Assembly: GCA_031404355.1 (NCBI GenBank)
Contig: JANNHK010000390.1
Span: forward strand, 1-14,006
Reading direction: 5' to 3'
DNA: 14,006 nucleotides
Source: JANNHK01 sp031404355
GTDB taxonomy: Bacteria > Actinomycetota > Acidimicrobiia > IMCC26256 > PALSA-610
Both the position numbers and the translations under genes were made by a program. The notes beneath the pieces were generated by a model. That model worked only from the letters and a program-made list of their open reading frames with translations, did no database searches and was not told where the DNA came from. Position 1 is the first letter of the stretch; each line of letters begins with the position of its first letter. Shown here one piece after another: positions 1-6,134 of the stretch.

Positions 1-118
1 CGACGATCTGGCGGGCGCGGAGTCGCCCGGTGGCGCCGACCTTGTAGGTGTCGACCGCGTCGTCGATGCACTCGTTGCCGCGTACGTACGCGGTGTGGCC
101 TTCGCCCTCGAAGCGGAC
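1..118 (-). pseudogene. C-terminal fragment of a TAP-like alpha/beta-hydrolase
   Basis: Read on the minus strand, this stretch is open and encodes VRFEGEGHTAYVRGNECIDD followed by AVDTY. That is the block carrying the catalytic histidine (GHTAY) near the C-terminus of tripeptidyl-aminopeptidase-like hydrolases. The same block occurs in the complete hydrolase at 6131-7591. After DTY the two proteins diverge (KVGATGRLRARQIV here, LMDLTAPDDG there), and the reading frame runs off the left edge. Upstream on the minus strand the homology stops near position 118, directly before the -10 box of the kinase fragment, so the body of the enzyme (nucleophile and acid) is missing. It is a remnant of a paralogous gene or a misjoined contig end. 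The family identification is firm; the reason for the truncation is unknown. Confidence 0.7.
44..113. repeat. 70-bp near-identical repeat, copy 1 (partner 6173-6242)
   Basis: By eye, 67 of 70 positions match the stretch 6173-6242 in the same orientation. The three differences give one Asp/Glu change and two synonymous changes in the hydrolase reading frame. Similarity ends sharply on both sides. Confidence 0.75.
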
Positions 119-121
119 CGG

Positions 122-127
122 TAACCT
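122..127 (+). promoter_or_regulatory. putative -10 box of the kinase fragment (leaderless)
   Basis: TAACCT lies 6 nt before the TTG at 134, the same geometry as at other gene starts in this window (7603, 9980, 11315). It suggests transcription beginning at or next to the start codon. No convincing -35 box is visible. Confidence 0.4.
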
Positions 128-133
128 GGCCGC

Positions 134-463
134 TTGCGAGATCGGAAACGTCGCGCTGCGTCCCGTTCCGGGTTGTCGTTCGAGGGGTTCGAAGCCGTCG
201 AAGAGATCGGTTCCGGCGGCTTCAGCACGGTGTACCGGGCGCGCGAGATCGGCCCCAACCGGCTCGTCGCACTGAAGGTGCTCAGCGTCGCCGACGTCAC
301 GCCCCATGCCCTCGAATCGTTCCGGCGCGAGACGGTCGCGCTCGGCGCCGTTTCGACCCATCCAAATATCGTCACCCTGTACCGCCAGGAAGTTCGGCCG
401 CGGGCGCGACGCTCTCCATCGCGCTGTCGGTCACTTCGAGAAGCACATCGCTGCTCGCAGTAG
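134..463 (+). pseudogene. Ser/Thr protein kinase, N-lobe only (truncated)
   Basis: The frame opens at TTG 134 and shows a Hanks-type Ser/Thr kinase N-lobe (PknB-like family): the glycine loop GSGGFSTVYRAR, the ATP-binding lysine in VALKVL, the alphaC-helix glutamate in ESFRRETVALG, and HPNIVTLY at the start of beta4. Kinase similarity stops near position 387. The remaining codons to the stop at 463 are Arg/Ser-rich and look out of frame. The catalytic loop (HRD), the DFG motif and the whole C-lobe are absent, so no active kinase can be made. The start is supported by a -10 box 6 nt upstream. The break coincides with the end of an unrelated minus-strand fragment, which indicates a DNA junction at about 385-390. 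Kinase identity is confident; pseudogene status assumes the assembly is right. Confidence 0.75.
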
Positions 464-739
464 CGAACGAGACGACGTACGAAGCGGGATCCGAGAACCC
501 GATCATGTCGAACACGACACGCTTCTCGGGTTCTTCCTCGGTCTCCTCGACCCGAACTTGCACTCGCCATCCCTCGAGCCCGCAGAACGCGACCGCCTCG
601 TTGATAGGTTCCTCACCATTCACGAGGTTCGGAATGAAGAAGTCGAGAAAACCCTGGCTCGCGCCGCGCACGGCGGTCTCGAGTCCTTCCTCGTCGACGT
701 CGTAGAACGTGGATCCGAAGCCACCCGCGCCAACCACCC
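372..739 (-). pseudogene. unidentified protein fragment (minus strand)
   Basis: The minus strand is open here and has a natural-looking composition, with segments such as GGFGSTFYDVDEEGLETAV, FLDFFIPNLVNGEEPINEAV, GWRVQVRVEETEEEPEKRVV and FDMIGFSDPASYVVSFATA. I do not recognise the family. The alternating charged/aliphatic pattern and the absence of membrane segments fit a soluble or exported beta-rich domain. The first visible codons at about 739 abut the seryl-tRNA synthetase fragment. The last residues (PGGTG and the stop at 372) are antisense kinase sequence. Both ends are therefore junctions and neither a genuine start nor a genuine stop is present. The plus-strand frames across this stretch are Arg/Ser-rich and look like shadows. 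Confidence 0.45.
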
Positions 740-1069
740 GCAGCCGCGAAGAAGTACGACCTCGAAGTGTGGCTGCCGTCCGAGGGTCGCTACCGCGAAG
801 CCACGTCGTGCTCCAACTACACCGACTACTCCGCGCGCCGTCTCAGCACCCGCGTGAAGGGCGAGAAAGGCTCGCAGCTCGTGCACACGCTGAACGGCAC
901 CGGGTGTGCGATCAGCCGCACACTCGTCTACATCTCCGAGCACTACCAGGAGCCCGACGGCGGGCTCGTGGTACCCGACGTCCTGCGCCGCTACCCGGGA
1001 TTCGACCGGGTCGAGCGGAAAACCTCGACGGCGTGCGCCGCGAGTTGTGAATCACAGTCGGGGTACTAG
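740..1069 (+). pseudogene. seryl-tRNA synthetase, C-terminal fragment
   Basis: From about 740 the plus strand reads AAAKKYDLEVWLPSEGRYRE, then TSCSNYTDYSARRLSTR, LVHTLNGTGCAISRTLVYI, SEHYQEPDGG and VVPDVLRRYPGFDRVE. This is the end of the class II catalytic domain of seryl-tRNA synthetase, including the motif 3 region (the arginine in ISRT binds ATP in the family). Roughly 95 residues of a protein normally near 420 are present; the tRNA-binding coiled-coil arm and motifs 1 and 2 are missing. Motif 3 reads SEHYQ where ENYQ is usual. After about 1020 the frame continues with KTSTACAASCESQSGY to a stop at 1069, which does not look like a normal SerRS tail. There is no start signal. It is a gene remnant whose left junction is at about 740. 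Confidence 0.8.
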
Positions 1070-1164
1070 GACCCTGGACTGAATCCCGAAATCTGCCTCC
1101 TCCACGGCTGGGTGTTGGGGTCGCACAATCGCCCGGTGGGATCCGGACCGTTCGAGGGGCCACG

Positions 1165-1170
1165 TAGAAT
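1165..1170 (+). promoter_or_regulatory. putative -10 box of the isoleucyl-tRNA synthetase gene
   Basis: TAGAAT ends 10 nt before ATG 1181 and overlaps the alternative ATG at 1169, which favours 1181 as the start of a leaderless or near-leaderless transcript. GAGGGG at 1154-1159 could instead serve as a ribosome binding site for ATG 1169. No clear -35 box is visible. Confidence 0.45.
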
Positions 1171-1180
1171 GCACCGCGCC

Positions 1181-4100
1181 ATGTTTGCCTCATTGCCGGA
1201 ACGACCCGACCACGATGCACTCGAGCGCGCCATTCTCGAGTTCTGGGAACGTGAACAAACGTTCACTCAGCTGATCACCAAGAACGCGGATGGTCCGCGT
1301 TATAGCTTCATCGACGGTCCCGTGACCGCGAACAAGATCCTCGGCGTACACACGGCCTGGGGACGAACGCTCAAGGACGTTTTCCAGCGCTACAAAGCGC
1401 TGCGGGGTTACCACCAGAGATACCAGAACGGCTTCGACTGCCAGGGTCTGTGGATCGAGGTTGGCGTCGAACGGGAGCTCGGCCTCAACTCGAAGCGCGA
1501 CATCGAAGAATTCGGTTTGGAAGAGTTCGCGCGTCGCTGCCGCGCGGTCGTCGAGTGGTCGTCGGATGAACTGACCAAGGGGTCGATCCGGCTCGGGCAG
1601 TGGATGCACTGGGGACGCGATTACTTCACGTTCTCCGACACGAACATCGAATACATCTGGCGGTTCCTTCGTATCGTCAACGACCGAGGGTGGCTCTTCC
1701 GGGGCCACCGCGCGACGGAGTGGTGCCCGCGTTGCGGCACATCGATTTCCGCGCATGAGCTCGCGGGGAGCTATACCGACCGTGAAGACCCCTCTCTGCA
1801 CGTTCGCTTTCCGCTCCTCGATCGGCCCGGTGAGTCCGTCGTCGTGTGGACGACCACGCCGTGGACGCTGCCCGCGAACGTTTCCGCGGCCGTAAACCCC
1901 GATGCCCGGTACGGTCGGCGAACGAACGGTGATTGGGTCGCGGTTCCCGTCGACGGCTCGAGCGACGAGTTCGTCGAAACGGCTGCCGGTGACACCCTCG
2001 TGGGTCAGCGTTACCAGGGCCCGTTCGACGACCTCCGCACGGACGGCCCGGTTGTCGACCATCGAGTTGTCGCGTGGAGCGAGGTCTCCCTCGAAGAGGG
2101 CACCGGAATCGTGCACATCGCTCCGGGCTGCGGCCGCGAGGACTTCGAGTTGAGCCAGGCCGAGGACCTGCCGGTGCTTACGCCGGTCGACGAGTCGGGC
2201 GACTTTTATCCGGAATACGGATGGTTGGCGGGTCGGTCGGCGCGCGATTCCGCCGACGCGATCATCGACGACCTCCGAGGTCGTGAGCTGCTCGTGGACG
2301 CGGGAACGATCACGCACCGTTATCCCGAGTGCTGGCGTTGTCATACGCCGCTCATCGTCCGGATCTCCGACGACTGGTTCATCTCCGTCGACGAGATCCG
2401 TGCGCCCATGCGCGCCGCGAACCGCACGGTGGAGTGGACGCCCGAGTACATGGGCAAGCGGATGGACGACTGGCTCGTCAACATGTCGGACTGGAATATC
2501 TCTCGGCGCCGCTTCTACGGCCTGCCGCTGCCGTTCTATCCGTGTTCGTGCGGGCACCTCACCATCGTCGAGTCGCGCGCACAGTTGGCCGAGTTGGCGA
2601 CCGCGCCGCTCGACGACCTGCCCGAACTGCACCGTCCGTGGATCGACCGCGTCGTCATTCGTTGCGCAGCATGCGGGAACGACGTGCGCCGCGTCACCGA
2701 GGTCGGTGACGTCTGGCTCGATGCCGGCATCGTTCCGTTCTCCACCCTCGGCTGGAACAACCCCGAGTTCATGGAGGCGGGCTACGCAACGGGCGCGGCC
2801 GCCGGACTCACGAAAGCCGACCTCCCTTCCCATGACTCCTGGGAACAGTGGTTCCCCGCCGACTGGGTTTCGGAGATGCGCGAACAGATCCGACTCTGGT
2901 TCTACGCACAACTCTTCATGTCGGTAACGCTCACCGGCAAGGCGCCCTACAAGAAGGTGCTCGGCTACGAGAAGATGCTCGACGAGCACGGCCACGAGAT
3001 GCACGGGTCGGCGGGCAACGCGATCGAGGCGGTCGATGCCTTCAATCGCATGGGCGCCGACGTGATGCGATGGATGTACTGCCGGCAACCCCCGAGCCAA
3101 AACTTGTTGTTCGGATTCGGTCCTGCCCACGAGATCCAGCGCAATCTGCTGACGCTGTGGAACAGCGTCTCCTTCTTCGTGCAGTACGCCAACATCGCGG
3201 ATTTCACACCGGACCTCCACGACCTCGAGTTCGAGCGCGACGCCGACGATGTTCTCGACCGCTGGCTCGTCGCGCGCACTCGCAAGCTCGCGGCGGCCGC
3301 GACCGATGCCTACGAGCACTATCTGACCGTCAACGTCCTGCGCGAGTTCGACGAGTTCATCGACGACCTGTCGAACTGGTACGTGCGTTCCTCGCGGCGC
3401 CGCTTCTGGAACTCGGACGAGGAGGCGCTGCGCACGTTGTGGGCCGCGCTCGTCAACGGCCTGCGCGTCATCTCACCGGTGATGCCATTCCTTGCCGAGC
3501 ATCTCTGGCAGAAGCTCGTTTGCGAGGTGATGCCCGACGCCGCTCCGTCCGTCTTTCTTGCGGGCTGGCCCGCGCTGGAACCGGCCGACGAGGAACTCCT
3601 CGACGCGATCGCCGGGGTCCGCGCCGTTGTCGATCTCGGTCGCCAAGCGCGCGCCGCGGCGAAATTGCGAGTGCGGCAACCCCTGCAACGTCTCGTCATC
3701 GAGGGAGCCGAACTCCCGGCGAGTTACCTCGGCCAAATCGCCGACGAGCTGCGCGTCAAGGAAGTCGTTTGCGCGCCGCTCGACGCGACCGATCTGCGGG
3801 TCCGGCCAAACCTGCGCGTGCTCGGTCCGCGCCTCGGACCTGAGCTGGCGAAGGTGCGCAACGCATTGCAGGCCGGCGAATTCGAAATGCTCGACGACGG
3901 CGGCGTCCGTGTCGCCGGGCACGAACTCACGGCCGACGACGTGCTGGTCGAACGCACGGAGAAGGAAGGCTGGGCGGTCGCGGCCGCCGACGGGGTGAGC
4001 ATCGCGCTCGACACGACGCTGAACGACGCGCTCATCCTCGAGGGTCGCGTGTACGACACGATTCACGCCGTCAACAACGCGCGCAAGGAACAGGGCCTCG

Positions 4101-4255
4101 AGATCACCGACCGTATTGATCTGCTCCTGAAGCAATCGGACGGAGAACTGCTGGAGCACGCCGACTGGATTGCCGCCGAGACACTCGCGCTGAGTGTCGG
4201 CCTGTCCGGCGACGATTCGATCCGCGTGACCAAGACCGAGCCAAAGCGCGAGTAA
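1181..4255 (+). CDS. ileS: isoleucyl-tRNA synthetase with altered HIGH and KMSKS motifs
   Basis: This class I synthetase should charge tRNA-Ile with isoleucine in the cytosol. Start at ATG 1181 gives 1024 residues (MFASLPERPDHDALERA), matching family N-termini; ATG 1169 and GTG 1112 are in frame upstream. The editing insert (CP1) shows TTTPWTLPAN at 224-233 and GTGIVHIAPG at 307-316. Cys pairs WCPRC (182, 185), YPECWRC, YPCSC and RCAAC could bind zinc, and DWNISRRRFYG and the anticodon-binding region with DLSNWYVRSSRRRFW follow. The overall plan is that of the IleRS2 (eukaryote-like, often mupirocin-resistant) branch. The oddity is in both signatures. Where HIGH is expected after GPVTAN the protein has GVHT (55-58), and where KMSKS is expected it has EMHGS (606-610), so the final His and both motif lysines are gone. 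The frame is otherwise intact. The gene lies between two patches of broken genes. It could be an active divergent enzyme, a resistance copy, or a non-catalytic paralogue. Confidence 0.92.
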   Translation: MFASLPERPDHDALERAILEFWEREQTFTQLITKNADGPRYSFIDGPVTANKILGVHTAWGRTLKDVFQRYKALRGYHQRYQNGFDCQGLWIEVGVERELGLNSKRDIEEFGLEEFARRCRAVVEWSSDELTKGSIRLGQWMHWGRDYFTFSDTNIEYIWRFLRIVNDRGWLFRGHRATEWCPRCGTSISAHELAGSYTDREDPSLHVRFPLLDRPGESVVVWTTTPWTLPANVSAAVNPDARYGRRTNGDWVAVPVDGSSDEFVETAAGDTLVGQRYQGPFDDLRTDGPVVDHRVVAWSEVSLEEGTGIVHIAPGCGREDFELSQAEDLPVLTPVDESGDFYPEYGWLAGRSARDSADAIIDDLRGRELLVDAGTITHRYPECWRCHTPLIVRISDDWFISVDEIRAPMRAANRTVEWTPEYMGKRMDDWLVNMSDWNISRRRFYGLPLPFYPCSCGHLTIVESRAQLAELATAPLDDLPELHRPWIDRVVIRCAACGNDVRRVTEVGDVWLDAGIVPFSTLGWNNPEFMEAGYATGAAAGLTKADLPSHDSWEQWFPADWVSEMREQIRLWFYAQLFMSVTLTGKAPYKKVLGYEKMLDEHGHEMHGSAGNAIEAVDAFNRMGADVMRWMYCRQPPSQNLLFGFGPAHEIQRNLLTLWNSVSFFVQYANIADFTPDLHDLEFERDADDVLDRWLVARTRKLAAAATDAYEHYLTVNVLREFDEFIDDLSNWYVRSSRRRFWNSDEEALRTLWAALVNGLRVISPVMPFLAEHLWQKLVCEVMPDAAPSVFLAGWPALEPADEELLDAIAGVRAVVDLGRQARAAAKLRVRQPLQRLVIEGAELPASYLGQIADELRVKEVVCAPLDATDLRVRPNLRVLGPRLGPELAKVRNALQAGEFEMLDDGGVRVAGHELTADDVLVERTEKEGWAVAAADGVSIALDTTLNDALILEGRVYDTIHAVNNARKEQGLEITDRIDLLLKQSDGELLEHADWIAAETLALSVGLSGDDSIRVTKTEPKRE

Positions 4256-5106
4256 ATGCTGAGAATGGCGGGCGTTCGGAAGTCGTACGGGGCGGTGGTG
4301 GCCTTGTCGGGGGTCGACCTCGAGATCGAGGCCGGCGAGGTGAGCGTCAACGGCATCGACGCCCTCGCCGATCCACGGCGGGCGCGCCGGGAGATCGGGT
4401 TCGCCCCCCAGAAACTCGGCATCTACCCGTCCGTGCGAGTCCGCGACAACCTTCTCTACTTTGGGGAACTCGTCGACGTGCGCGGCCGTGAACTCGCGCG
4501 CCGCATCGACGACATCGCGGGCTCTCTCGAACTCCTCGACCTCATGGACCGGCCCGCCCGCGCGCTGTCGGGCGGCGAGAAGCGTCGCCTCCACACTGCG
4601 ATGGCAATGCTCGCTCGCGCGCCGTTGCTGCTCCTCGACGAGCCGACGGCCGGCGTCGACGTCCACACCCGCATGCGGTTACTCGAGGCGTCCGCGCGGT
4701 GGCCGCGGAGGAAGGCACCGCGGTCTGTTACTCGACGCACTATCTGCCCGAGATCGAAGCGCTCGACGCAACGGTCGCGATCATCGAGCGCGGGGAGATC
4801 ATCGCCCGCGGTTCGGTGGCGCAGCTCGTGGCCCAAGACGGCGGCGGCGTCCTCGAACTCGTGTTCGCGGGGCCTCCGCCCACCGTGGAAATCGATCGCC
4901 GCTGCGAAATATCCGACAACCGCCTGCGCATCTACACGAGTCATCCGACCGACGACGCCGCGGCCGTGCTCTCCGCGCTTGGCGACGCCGTCACCGAGTT
5001 GCGCGGAATGGAGATCGTCGTACCGAGCCTCGAGAGTGTGTTCCTGACGCTCACGGGGCGGCGCTTCGCGGCGCGCGAGGAGGACCGAGATGTCGTTCCG
5101 GCGTAG
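4256..5106 (+). pseudogene. ABC transporter ATPase, DrrA-like; Walker A missing and frameshifted
   Basis: The ATG directly follows the IleRS stop (ATG 4265 is an alternative). The protein shows the N-terminal strand MLRMAGVRKSYGAVVALSGV, the Q-loop (Q52, GFAPQK), the signature LSGGE (104-108) and Walker B LLLLDEPTAGVD (124-135). The P-loop GPNGAGKT expected after IEAGE (residue 28) is absent: the sequence jumps in frame to VSVNGID, a loss of about 27-30 residues. Near 4690 one G appears to be missing (GAGGCGTCC for GAGGCGGTCC). Reading continues in another frame with VRAVAAEEGTAVCYSTHYLP, which supplies the H-loop histidine, and ends at 5106 after PSLESVFLTLTGR, a tail typical of DrrA-type drug-export ATPases. 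It overlaps the permease start at 5090, as in an exporter operon. As written it cannot bind or hydrolyse ATP. Confidence 0.85.
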
Positions 5107-5453
5107 CGTCGCGATCGCGCGTCAGGATCTGCGAATTCTGCGGCGTGACCCGTGGTTCCTCGTGTTGTTCGTTGATGCAGCTCAATGCGATAACGAATCT
5201 CAGCACGCTGATCCTCGCGGGTCTCGCGGGCGCGATCACGCCGATCACGGCGCTGCCCGACTGGCTGCGTTCGATCGCGCCCGCGATCCCGACGTACTGG
5301 GCGATGCGCGGCTTCCGCTCGGTCATCCTCAGCGACGGCGGAATGTCGGAGGTGCTCTTGCCCATCGTTGTGCTGCTGGCGTTCGCAGCCGTGTTCACGT
5401 TGGTGACCCTGCTGCGATTTCGGGTCGATGACACGAAGATCGCGTGGGCATGA
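5090..5453 (+). pseudogene. ABC-2 type permease (DrrB-like), internally deleted
   Basis: ATG 5090 opens inside the end of the ATPase gene. It gives a typical ABC-2 permease N-terminus, MSFRRSVAIARQDLRILRRD followed by PWFLVLFV, the start of the first membrane helix. Near 5165-5175 this frame loses similarity. A different frame takes over with MQLNAITNLSTLILAGLAGA, LPDWLRSIAPAIPTYWAMRG and VLLPIVVLLAFAAVFTLVTL, ending DDTKIAWA at 5453. These are the last loop and last membrane helices of the same permease family. The central part, some 150-200 residues by comparison with typical family length, is missing and the two ends are out of frame. With the damaged ATPase this marks a dead exporter cassette. 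The substrate cannot be told from the sequence. Confidence 0.8.
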
Positions 5454-5459
5454 CCGTGA

Positions 5460-5624
5460 ACAGATCTCGACGCCGATTCTCTTGCCGTGCTCCGCATCAT
5501 CGACGAACTCTCGGACGTCTTCGGCGTCGAGTTGTCGGTCCTCGACATCTTCGACAATCCGACCGTACCGGCCGTGTGTGCACTACTGCGCGCGGCGGCG
5601 CCCGGCGCGGGAGGCGCATCGTGA
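5460..5624 (+). pseudogene. acyl/peptidyl carrier protein, C-terminal half
   Basis: The frame reads DLDADSLAVLRIIDELSDVF, GVELSVLDIFDNPTVPAV and CALLRAAAPGAGGAS, stopping at 5622-5624. This matches phosphopantetheine carrier domains: the serine of DSL is the cofactor attachment site, followed by helix 2, the LFEAPTV-like turn (here IFDNPTV) and helix 3. Helix 1 and the N-terminal 30 or so residues are missing; an in-frame TGA at 5457-5459 blocks extension upstream. The stop overlaps a GTG at 5621 as in a translationally coupled operon. A free-standing carrier of this kind serves fatty acid, polyketide or non-ribosomal peptide assembly. Beside a DrrAB-like exporter remnant it suggests a former biosynthetic locus, which is inference. 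Confidence 0.7.
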
Positions 5625-5890
5625 CATGTGATTATCCGCCCGGGTTGCAGCAACGTATCTTTGCGACGATTGAGCAGACGCGACCGGGCGCGTTCTTTGG
5701 CCCGCGCTTCCTCGTGCACACCGGGTCCGCGCGTCCGGCTGCCTCGACGTCGCTCGCCTCGAAGCAGCAGCATCGATCGTCGCGCAACACCACGACGCAC
5801 TTCGCACGGCACTCCTTCCTCACGGCGACGAAATACGTGCAGCGCGTGTTCCCGGACGCGCGTGTGGCCGTGAACGTCACGGACATCAGC
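5621..5890 (+). pseudogene. unidentified fragment coupled to the carrier protein stop
   Basis: GTG 5621 overlaps the carrier protein stop (GTGA) and opens a frame reading MTCDYPPGLQQRIFATIEQT, then RPGAFFGPRFLVHTGSARP. The frame remains open past 5890, but from there it is antisense or out of frame to recognised genes. The first 35 residues loosely recall the start of a non-ribosomal-peptide condensation domain; I would not assign it. The middle (STSLASKQQHRSSRNTTT) is low-quality sequence. A later piece, HFARHSFLTATKYVQRVFPD followed by ARVAVNVTDIS, again looks protein-like, so at least two fragments may be joined here. No motif is complete. The right limit is set by the IS630 transposase remnant. 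Confidence 0.35.
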
Positions 5891-5891
5891 G

Positions 5892-6134
5892 GTGCCACCG
5901 TCGTGGCTCAATCTCGTCGAAGGATGGTTCGCGCAGCTCACGAACCGTCGACTGCGCCACGGCAGCTTCGATTCCGTCGCTGCGCTCACCGATGCGATCG
6001 ACGAGTGGACCCTCCACTGGAACGACGACCCCAAACCCTTCATCTGGCTCAAGACTGCGAAAGACATTGTGGCCAAAGTTCGCCGCGGACGCGCAGCCCT
6101 CACCCACCAGACCAAATCCGCGACGGACCACTAG
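5892..6134 (+). mobile_element. IS630-family transposase, C-terminal remnant
   Basis: The frame gives PPSWLNLVEGWFAQLTNRRL, RHGSFDSVAALTDAIDEW, HWNDDPKPFIWLKTAKDI and VAKVRRGRAALTHQTKSATDH up to TAG 6134. This is the C-terminal third of IS630-type DDE transposases. The glutamate in NLVEGWF is the third acidic residue of the DDE triad; the two aspartates and the N-terminal DNA-binding domain are missing, so it is inactive. The GTG at 5892 is only where the open frame begins. The stop lies in CTAG, which is at once the stop of the convergent hydrolase gene (4-bp overlap). No terminal inverted repeat is visible beyond the stop, so the right end of the element is also lost or was never joined here. 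Confidence 0.8.

Noticed and set aside
1050..1180. A T-box riboswitch ahead of the IleRS gene
   Set aside because: TGCACCGCG at 1170-1178 recalls the T-box TGGNACCGCG but lacks a G, there is no stem I or specifier loop, and the stretch overlaps the presumed -10 box and start.
1112..1180. GTG 1112 or ATG 1169 as the IleRS start
   Set aside because: The extra N-terminal residues do not resemble the family, which begins at the MFxSLPERPDxxALE segment; the -10 box also lies inside the extension.
1190..3319. A 709-codon open frame on the minus strand inside the IleRS gene
   Set aside because: It is antisense to a clear synthetase, shows no domain, and is explained by high GC suppressing stop codons in the complementary frame.
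3473..4666. A 397-codon minus-strand frame across the IleRS/ABC boundary
   Set aside because: It is a shadow of two plus-strand genes; charged, repetitive composition and no motif.
5790..5890. Cysteinyl-tRNA-synthetase-like segment (VNVTDIS)
   Set aside because: Only a handful of residues resemble the NVTDID region of that family; too short to assign.
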